DNA from: Eubacteriaceae bacterium
Lineage (GTDB): Bacteria > Bacillota > Clostridia > Lachnospirales > Lachnospiraceae
Length of the DNA: 56,180 nucleotides
Reading direction: 5' to 3'
Assembly (NCBI GenBank): GCA_910575665.1
Contig: CAJTFB010000027.1
Coordinates: 1 to 56,180, forward strand
The notes under the pieces were generated by a model. The model searched no databases and was not told the DNA's origin. It was given only the letters and a program-made list of their open reading frames with translations. A program made the translations under genes and the position numbers. Within the stretch, counting starts at the first letter, position 1. Every line of letters starts with the position of its first letter. Shown here in pieces: positions 49,009-56,180 of the stretch.

Positions 49009-50550
49009 CTATTTCTGCGCTAACAGATCATTGATCTGCTCCGCCATCTGATTCAATACCGCAACCTGTTCCGTCATCTCCACAATATCCTTTGAATTAG
49101 TTTCTACCATTTCATTAATACTACAAAACTCTGTATTTTCCTGTTTGATGCTTTCTGCAATATGTTCATTGATCTCCACAGTGTTTCTGATTACATCTGA
49201 CTGCTGATTGTGGGCTTCGCCCATGGAATCAATATTCTCTATGGATGTATGCAGAACATCAATCATATCCCGAACTCCGGCAAAAACTTCATTGAAATAC
49301 TCGTTCTGCTTCTCTAACTTATCCGCATTTTCCTCTACATACATTTTCATATCCGATACATTTTGCTGTACATTTGCGATTACTTTTGCCACCTGCTCTA
49401 ATGATTCTTTTGTATTATTTGCCAACTGCCCAACCTGGGTTGCAACAACAGCGAAACCCTTTCCCGCTTCACCGGCTCTTGCCGCCTCGATAGAAGCATT
49501 TAACGCCAGAAGATTCGTAGAGGAAGAAATTTCACCAATGATATTCAGCGTGACTCCTATTTCCTCAACAGCTTCTGATAATTTTATGGCAACATGGTTC
49601 GTACTGTTCATGGACTCTGAAACTTCTGCGTTGATCTCTTTCAGGGAATGGAGACGCTGCTCATTGACTCTTGACTTCTCCAGCAATTCTCTGGAACTAT
49701 TCTCTACCTCTGTGACGTGTCTGCTCACAAGAGTCTCCCACTGCTGAAGTTCATTCAGATTTACAATGCTCTCTTCACTTTTTCCCCGCAATGCCGTATT
49801 GTTCGAAAGCAGTTGTTCACTCGTCGCGGACAATTCTTCCGAGGATGAACTTTCATTCAATGTTATTGTCTGCAATACATCAACGGCTTTCACTAACTGC
49901 TCCGACAGACCAGAAACAGAATGTAACATATTCTGAACCCGTTCATTATTTTTTTCCATTTCATCCTTTTTCGCATTTACCAGAAAACACTGGGCAAGCC
50001 ATGTAAGCAGCCATATAAATAACAACGACAGCACGACACAAACACAGCGGTTAACTACATTGGGCACAAACAGTGCATCTTTTGCCGGAAGTAATGTATC
50101 TGCCCGCAAAATCCAGGAGACGATCAGGGAAAGTGCGATCTCTGCACTTGTAACGGCAACCATTCTGCTGTCTAAAAACAGCGCCGTCGCCACGGTAAAC
50201 AAAAATGCAAACGCCCAAAATTCGGTGGATGGGATCATATAAAGGATAAAATTAAACTGGGTAAACATAATAATAACAAGATATATTTTACATTGCTTTA
50301 GCTTCTGGGGAATTACTATTTTCCCATCGTATCCGGTCTTAACGAAAAAAATCCCGATGGCAAGATATAACAAACACGTAATGTCAAAAATAATCAGCAT
50401 CGGCCAGTTTACTGTGGGGAATAAACCGATGATTTTTTCAAGGGTATACAATATCCCTGCTGCCTGGCACGCCCCAGGCACTGTCAAAAGAACAATCGTA
50501 TAAACTTTATTAATATAAACATCCAAAGCTGTCAATCTTTTTGTCTCCAT
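49009..50550 (-). CDS. Methyl-accepting chemotaxis-type receptor with polytopic membrane domain
   Basis: The 513-residue receptor begins with about six membrane segments (residues 15-195) without a large external domain, then a coiled-coil signalling region whose tip [20 protein letters not shown] and [17 protein letters not shown] match the conserved MCP hairpin. There is no HAMP domain between membrane and signalling parts. It may sense a membrane property or a small ligand within the bilayer. No other chemotaxis genes are near. ATG at 50550 with AGGAGG 9 bases ahead. It lies 21 bases after the KAS III-like gene on the same strand and could be cotranscribed with it. Confidence 0.87.
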   Translation of the reverse strand: METKRLTALDVYINKVYTIVLLTVPGACQAAGILYTLEKIIGLFPTVNWPMLIIFDITCLLYLAIGIFFVKTGYDGKIVIPQKLKQCKIYLVIIMFTQFNFILYMIPSTEFWAFAFLFTVATALFLDSRMVAVTSAEIALSLIVSWILRADTLLPAKDALFVPNVVNRCVCVVLSLLFIWLLTWLAQCFLVNAKKDEMEKNNERVQNMLHSVSGLSEQLVKAVDVLQTITLNESSSSEELSATSEQLLSNNTALRGKSEESIVNLNELQQWETLVSRHVTEVENSSRELLEKSRVNEQRLHSLKEINAEVSESMNSTNHVAIKLSEAVEEIGVTLNIIGEISSSTNLLALNASIEAARAGEAGKGFAVVATQVGQLANNTKESLEQVAKVIANVQQNVSDMKMYVEENADKLEKQNEYFNEVFAGVRDMIDVLHTSIENIDSMGEAHNQQSDVIRNTVEINEHIAESIKQENTEFCSINEMVETNSKDIVEMTEQVAVLNQMAEQINDLLAQK

Positions 50551-50571
50551 TCATCCTAACCTCCTGTTATT

Positions 50572-51567
50572 CTAAAATTGATATAATTGCACGATAATGG
50601 CAAAGCCCGCACCTATGGTACAAAATATAATTTTATTACCCTTTTTAGCATATGTATCCCACATACGATTCAAACACAAAATCGGACAAGTATTCCCTGT
50701 ATACCCGTATTCCTTGCCCACAAAGTGATATTTACCTTCTTCAACTCCTAAGATCTGCAAAGTCTTCATATTATAATCATCACTCAACTGGGAGAAAACA
50801 TAATAGTCAATATCCTCCGCTTTCAGAGAATTACGTTCCAATACTACCTGGATCTGCTTTGCCCAATACTCTGGTAAAAAATCCATGGAAAAGGGAGTCC
50901 ATTCCAATCTCTTTTCATTTGGCTGAACGGATTTCAGCGGAACTTTGGACATTCCACATTTTGGATACGTGACATATTGGTGATATCCCGCATCGATATA
51001 CACTTCTGTATCGATAAATCCCCTTTTCTCCTCTTCATCCTCTGCTGATACCACAACGCAAGCTGCGGCATCTGCAAAATTCGCATAAACCACCGTATCT
51101 GACCATAAGGTGATGGGGGATATACAAAAGCAACCGATCACCAACGCCTTTTTGATATCACTATGTAGCATATATTTGTGCACGATATCAAGTCCTTGTA
51201 TCATTCCCGTACAATTGGAGTTGATATCAAATGCAACCTTTACATTTTTCAGTTTTTCTCCATATAATCCCACCAACTTCAAGGCATTAGAAGGTGATAC
51301 ATATTCTGGCGTGTCGGAACAAAATAATAGCATCTCTATTTGTTCTAAATCTACGTTGTTTTTCTCTGCGCAATTATTTATGGCATTTTGGGACATCGAA
51401 ATTGCATTTTCCCCCTCAGAAATAAAATATCGTTTCCTTCTTCCCAGATGTTCCATCAGATTGTGGGCACTCAGCCCCATTGCCTCAAAGTGTTCATCCA
51501 ATTCGCTGTTATAAACCTTGTTATCTGGAATATACGCTCCTGTCCCCTGCATGATCACATTTCTCAT
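50572..51567 (-). CDS. KAS III (FabH)-like condensing enzyme lacking the catalytic histidine
   Basis: This 331-residue protein has the thiolase fold of 3-oxoacyl-ACP synthase III. The nucleophile C119 is present in DINSNCTGM, and N292 is present in GYTGNTCP. The histidine normally in an HQAN motif is replaced: the region reads VFSQLSDDYN, with S259 at the expected position. Loss of this residue is known in KAS III-like proteins that transfer acyl groups without decarboxylative condensation. The gene stands apart from other fatty-acid genes. Two perfect Spo0A boxes lie upstream. ATG follows AAAGGAG. The chemoreceptor gene follows. Confidence 0.82.
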   Translation of the reverse strand: MRNVIMQGTGAYIPDNKVYNSELDEHFEAMGLSAHNLMEHLGRRKRYFISEGENAISMSQNAINNCAEKNNVDLEQIEMLLFCSDTPEYVSPSNALKLVGLYGEKLKNVKVAFDINSNCTGMIQGLDIVHKYMLHSDIKKALVIGCFCISPITLWSDTVVYANFADAAACVVVSAEDEEEKRGFIDTEVYIDAGYHQYVTYPKCGMSKVPLKSVQPNEKRLEWTPFSMDFLPEYWAKQIQVVLERNSLKAEDIDYYVFSQLSDDYNMKTLQILGVEEGKYHFVGKEYGYTGNTCPILCLNRMWDTYAKKGNKIIFCTIGAGFAIIVQLYQF

Positions 51568-51670
51568 ATGGCCTCTCTCCTTTGGCGTTCACTCGTGTAT
51601 CTTTTCCTTTCATCTTCCATTTTTTCTTTTTTGTAATTTTTCTTCATTATATTATATTTTTTAAATAAAG

Positions 51671-51699
51671 TATATATTGGAGACGTTTTTTACCTTGAA
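51671..51699 (-). promoter_or_regulatory. Promoter of the KAS III-like gene
   Basis: TTCAAG (51699-51694, minus) and TATATA (51676-51671) are 17 bases apart, about 100 bases before the ATG. The weak -35 box is consistent with activation by Spo0A bound just upstream. Confidence 0.45.
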
Positions 51700-51713
51700 A
51701 AAATATCGCATTT

Positions 51714-51730
51714 TTCGACATTTTTCGACA
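51714..51730 (-). promoter_or_regulatory. Two tandem Spo0A boxes
   Basis: TGTCGAA occurs twice on the minus strand (51730-51724 and 51720-51714), spaced exactly 10 bases, one helical turn. Both match the 0A box TGNCGAA. They lie about 50-65 bases upstream of the predicted start for the KAS III-like gene, a position used for activation by Spo0A. Confidence 0.6.
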
Positions 51731-51797
51731 CTGGTAAGATAGCAACTCTAGTCTTCTTATTCCATAATCAATAATTACCTTTTTTTACATAAGACAA

Positions 51798-51861
51798 GGA
51801 GAGTGTCCCTTATTTTGAGTACACTCTCCCTGTTTTAGAGCTCTCATTTCCCAACAGCCCC
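51798..51861 (-). repeat. 64-bp structured repeat, copy B
   Basis: This is the second copy of the element at 22820-22883 (57 of 64 positions equal). GGAGAGTG (51798-51805) and CACTCTCC (51822-51829) form the conserved stem. It begins about 46 bases after the esterase stop on the minus strand. The long GGGCTGT partner arm seen at copy A is absent here, so the outer stem of copy A is not part of the repeat. The rest of 51568-51907 holds the promoter and Spo0A boxes. Confidence 0.85.
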
Positions 51862-51907
51862 ATCTTGATTTTTTACACAGCACTTAGGAGGTAGTTCGCG
51901 TCTCTAT

Positions 51908-53830
<1,923 letters not shown>

Positions 53831-53924
53831 CTATGTTACTTCTCCATAACATTCTGTGAATAAAATAAAATCTTGACTTCCCGGATAAACCACCTCTCTT
53901 CTTTTTAAGTGCTGCATTAATTTC

Positions 53925-53953
53925 ATAATAACGGATAAATTGGAAAATGTAAA
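53925..53953 (-). promoter_or_regulatory. Promoter of the CE1 esterase gene
   Basis: TTTACA (53953-53948, minus) and TATTAT (53930-53925) are 17 bases apart, leaving a leader of about 120 bases. Confidence 0.5.
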
Positions 53954-54023
53954 CAAAATTTGTATATAATTATTAACCTATTTTTTCATTTTGACCTCCT
54001 GTTATATGAATCATTAATCTTCG

Positions 54024-54746
54024 TCATTTTTTTAATTGATGCATAAAAGATTTTATCATGATTGAGCCAAGATCTAACACATCCTTACACCCTCTCAAGT
54101 AAATATAGCGATTCACAGTATCAACCTTCTTTATGTAAGACATATTTACGATAGTACCTCGGTTACATTTTACAAAATCTTCACAATCCAGCTCTTTGAG
54201 TATAGCATTACAAGATTTATACGGAATAGAAAAATAATCATCAATGGTTGTTATATATAATTTGTGGTCTTTGCTTTGGATATAAATGATTTCTCTAATA
54301 GGGACCATTTGCAACAACCCATCCACATGAAAAATAATATTCTGGTTCCGCTTGCCCGGAGTTTGAAATTTCATGGCCTCCCGAATCGTATCTATCACCT
54401 TTTCTCTATCAAAAGGCTTCTCAATAAATCGATAACAATGAACCGAAGAATACATACACATTTTAGGATCGTATAAAGAAGTAAGAATAACAATCGGTGT
54501 AAAGGTATATTTTTCAATCGTTCTTATATTTTGTGCAAAATCTGCACCAGACTGGTCTCCCGTAATTTCCGGATGAAGAATAATATCCAAAAGAAACAGG
54601 TCAATGGTTTTCTTCATGGCAACTGCATATGCCTTCTCTTCTTCTGCAAAAGCATAAATCATCGCACTCGAATCTACTTCTTTTACCATCTGAATCAAAG
54701 CCAATCTTGTTTGCTTTTTATCTTCTAATATAAGGATTTCCTTCAC
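54024..54746 (-). CDS. AgrA-like LytTR response regulator
   Basis: This 240-residue regulator has a receiver domain (1-125) with phospho-acceptor D54 in LFLLDIIL and K110 in EKPFD, and a LytTR DNA-binding domain (about 135-238) with VPIREIIYIQSKDHKLYI and FVKCNRGTIVNMSYI. It is divergent from agrB with 170 bases between, the usual place for AgrA to act. The start is uncertain: GTG at 54746 lies 9 bases after AAGGAA and is preferred over GTG at 54755, which abuts the ribosome site. Confidence 0.9.
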   Translation of the reverse strand: MKEILILEDKKQTRLALIQMVKEVDSSAMIYAFAEEEKAYAVAMKKTIDLFLLDIILHPEITGDQSGADFAQNIRTIEKYTFTPIVILTSLYDPKMCMYSSVHCYRFIEKPFDREKVIDTIREAMKFQTPGKRNQNIIFHVDGLLQMVPIREIIYIQSKDHKLYITTIDDYFSIPYKSCNAILKELDCEDFVKCNRGTIVNMSYIKKVDTVNRYIYLRGCKDVLDLGSIMIKSFMHQLKK

Positions 54747-54792
54747 TTCGAACACTTCCTTTAATATATAACTAAATGATGTATTTTAACAA

Positions 54793-54851
54793 TTGAACTC
54801 CTTTAAAGTAACAGAGTTTGGCAAATATTTTGCTTTTATTGCGACAAACTC
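54793..54851. promoter_or_regulatory. Three related half-sites in the agrA-agrB divergent region
   Basis: TTGAACTCC (54793-54801), the reverse of CCAAACTCT (54813-54821) and ACAAACTCC (54844-54852) share an AACTC core; GAGTTTG (54814-54820) and CAAACTC (54845-54851) are a perfect inverted pair. A TTGCGA-N16-TAATAT promoter for agrBD (54839-54866) overlaps the last one. They are candidate binding sites for the LytTR regulator, though the strict AgrA consensus is not matched. Confidence 0.4.
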
Positions 54852-54919
54852 CCACTTAATTAATATATCCTTTTTTACCGTTCTTTTTTTGATAGAATCT
54901 TTGCTGGAGGTATGGAACG

Positions 54920-55471
54920 ATGATGAAAGATTATTTACAAGCCAATTTTGGCTACACGGATTATCAGATTGAACAAATTCGTTATACTTTATTAAGTATA
55001 CTGTCAGAAATAAGCAAACTTTTTATTATGGGCTTGTTTTTTGCGAAAACACATCATATCTCCCAGTATTTCGTCGCTATCATCGTATTGCTCATACTCA
55101 GAACCTGTACAGGAGGATTACATTTGAAGCACTATCTCAGCTGCCTACTTGTGTCATTTCTCATTTTTTACCTTGGGATATGCCAGCTTTCTAATATCGC
55201 ACTGCCAAGACAAGTATACTTTATATTGCTCTTAGTCTGTGTAATTATCAACTATCTTTATGCCCCTGTCGTCTCCATCTACCGCCCCATACCTAATGGT
55301 ATTCGGATCAAGAAGTCCAAACGTCAGGCATTTGCCATGATCACATTGTATGCCGTGATCATGTTTATTGTACCAAGCAACCAGTATATCATCACTGGTT
55401 TTTGGATAATTCAGCTGCAAACGTTACAACTTATTGCGGCAAAAATACAAAAAAGGAGGTGTAATTCATGA
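54920..55471 (+). CDS. agrB: AgrB-like accessory gene regulator membrane protease
   Basis: AgrB cuts the AgrD peptide at its C-terminal side and helps form the ring. The 183-residue protein has four to six membrane segments and the catalytic pair H68 and C75 in RTCTGGLHLKHYLSCL, matching the GGxHxxxxxxxC pattern of the family. ATG at 54920 has GGAGGT 10 bases ahead; an earlier ATG at 54911 is out of frame and stops after three codons. Its TGA overlaps the agrD ATG (ATGA). Codon use is AT-rich. Confidence 0.93.
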   Translation: MMKDYLQANFGYTDYQIEQIRYTLLSILSEISKLFIMGLFFAKTHHISQYFVAIIVLLILRTCTGGLHLKHYLSCLLVSFLIFYLGICQLSNIALPRQVYFILLLVCVIINYLYAPVVSIYRPIPNGIRIKKSKRQAFAMITLYAVIMFIVPSNQYIITGFWIIQLQTLQLIAAKIQKRRCNS

Positions 55472-55605
55472 AACAAATTGCAAAGTCCTGGTTATTTAAA
55501 GCATGCAATCTATGTATCGTCTTCGGAGGATTCCTTCATTGGACGAAAATGAGCTTGCTTTTATTCGGTGAACTAAAATATCCAGAAGAACCAAAAGAAA
55601 AATAA
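55468..55605 (+). CDS. agrD: AgrD-like cyclic lactone autoinducer precursor
   Basis: This 45-residue gene overlaps agrB and has AAAAGGAGG upstream. The peptide has an N-terminal amphipathic leader (MKQIAKSWLFKACNL), a core, and a charged C-terminal recognition part GELKYPEE (34-41) that aligns with the DEVEVPKE of S. aureus AgrD (E, P and E at matching positions). The ring position, five residues before the cut, is S29 in SLLLF (29-33), not cysteine. The predicted signal is thus a serine lactone, as known for Staphylococcus intermedius. C13 and C16 lie in the leader. A 12-base palindrome AGTGGCGCCACT (55615-55626) follows, between agrD and the convergent kinase fragment. Confidence 0.85.
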   Translation: MKQIAKSWLFKACNLCIVFGGFLHWTKMSLLLFGELKYPEEPKEK

Positions 55606-55633
55606 TTTCACTTTAGTGGCGCCACTTCCAACT

Positions 55634-56080
55634 TTATTCTGTGATATGAATCATAAATACAATACGAGTATTTTCATTTTTCTCAAAATAAATATTAAGT
55701 TCACAATCGTGCTCTTTTAGCATGTCAACCAATTTCGCCAAACCAGTTCCTCGACCTTTCCCTTTTGTTGAATAACCAGGCTGAGTAAACTTAACAAACT
55801 CTTGTCTCGAAATAATTTCCGAATCATTTTTCACTACAATATATATTGAATTTGCTGCTTCATTAACCTTTACATAAATCCCCTTTGAATCCTGGTTCGA
55901 AACTGCTTCTATGGCGTTATCCAATAATATACCCAGAATCTCTACGATTTTATATTGTGGAATACGACATATCATCTTATCAATTTTTACATCAAACTCG
56001 ATGCTGCATCTTTTTCTCTCTGCCTCCATAAATTTGGAATAAAGAAAGCCGATAATAATAGGTGAACTGATATGCTCCCC
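55634..56080 (-). pseudogene. agrC: AgrC-like sensor kinase, 5'-truncated by an insertion sequence
   Basis: Only the C-terminal ATPase part of an AgrC/GHKL kinase remains: SSPIIIGFLYSKFMEAE, then the N box GILLDNAIEAV and the G box GRGTGLAKLV. The frame stays open upstream past the internal ATG at 56029 until a stop at 56081-56083, and the kinase-like sequence ends about 56066, where the end of an IS3-like element begins. The membrane sensor domain and the phospho-acceptor histidine are missing from this piece; they may lie beyond the element. The gene is convergent with agrBD. As it stands it cannot sense the peptide. Confidence 0.82.
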
Positions 56081-56131
56081 TTATAGTAGACAGACAAAAT
56101 AATAAAACTGTCGCTGTAAGGAGGAGCATAT
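56070..56131. mobile_element. Left end of an IS3-like element with ribosome-site-masking hairpin
   Basis: ATATGCTCC (56070-56078) and GGAGCATAT (56123-56131) are perfect 9-bp inverted arms around an AT-rich loop containing TAGTAGACAGAC. The right arm includes the ribosome site of the transposase that starts at 56135. External transcripts crossing the left end would fold and hide that site. The exact host/element junction is between about 56066 and 56072. Confidence 0.6.
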
Positions 56132-56134
56132 TTC

Positions 56135-56180
56135 ATGGGACAACATTCAAAATACTCTTTTGAGATGAAACTGGCTGCTG
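56135..56180 (+). CDS. IS3-family transposase orfA, N-terminal fragment (cut by window edge)
   Basis: The frame begins at ATG 56135 and encodes MGQHSKYSFEMKLAA before the window ends. This fits the helix-turn-helix N-terminus of IS3-type OrfA proteins. GGAGGAG lies about 8 bases upstream. The element interrupts the agrC-like kinase gene. Confidence 0.65.
   Translation, partial: MGQHSKYSFEMKLAA

Overview
This window reads as chromosome of a Gram-positive, low-to-mid GC anaerobe of the class Clostridia, most likely a gut Lachnospiraceae. The signs are a LexA box of Firmicutes type at recA, RNase Y next to recX/recA, a DUF6145 protein, a chromosomal TetM-like GTPase fused to a NYN nuclease, a YesM/YesN-type sugar cluster, perfect Spo0A boxes, an agr-type peptide system, and consistent AGGAGG ribosome sites with frequent GTG/TTG starts. 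I could not run any database search; names rest on motifs read by eye.

Layout. 1-660: edge of an IS630-like element and an AT-rich gene-free stretch. 662-4105: rny, recX and SOS-regulated recA, with the recA tail duplicated as a 76-bp direct repeat. 4190-7870: a MacAB-like ABC exporter operon. 7900-12700: dusB, coaX, DUF6145, citrate synthase and argF in one minus-strand run. 12731-17687: SPFH/NfeD membrane pair, a TrmH-family RNA methyltransferase, and the TetM-like/NYN fusion. 17742-22631: Sfp-type phosphopantetheinyl transferase, SDR, hemerythrin protein, AI-2E transporter and an unusual TM-PAS-REC protein. 22764-27298: uppP facing away from a phosphatidylethanolamine operon (PAP2, flippase-like, pssA, psd). 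27274-33502: small regulators, an arylsulfotransferase, nth, a SprA-like putative metalloprotease, an orphan TrpB2 and a SanA-like protein. 33546-35760: a BsuBI/PstI-type restriction-modification pair beside four tRNA genes (35861-36281). 36392-45119: a YtfQRT/YjfF-like furanose transporter with a two-component system and a second, membrane-anchored binding protein. 45258-53797: GH43 arabinosidase-like enzyme with leucine-rich repeats, an AraC regulator, a chemoreceptor, an atypical KAS III and a CE1 esterase with two carbohydrate-binding domains. 54024-56180: an agr-type quorum system whose receptor kinase gene is cut by an IS3-like element.

How it fits together. The right half looks like a plant-hemicellulose (arabinoxylan) utilisation region: secreted GH43 and CE1 enzymes release arabinose-type sugars and acyl groups, the furanose ABC system imports them, and the LytS/YesN pair, perhaps with the anchored binding protein, senses them. 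The agr-type operon encodes a peptide with serine at the usual cysteine position, so a lactone is predicted; its receptor appears broken here. The most interesting candidates for new biology are the TetM-like GTPase/NYN nuclease fusion, the serine-type agr peptide with an IS-broken receptor, a conserved 64-bp structured repeat found after two unrelated genes 29 kb apart, the recA tail duplication, and a Spo0A-box-preceded condensing enzyme lacking the usual catalytic histidine.
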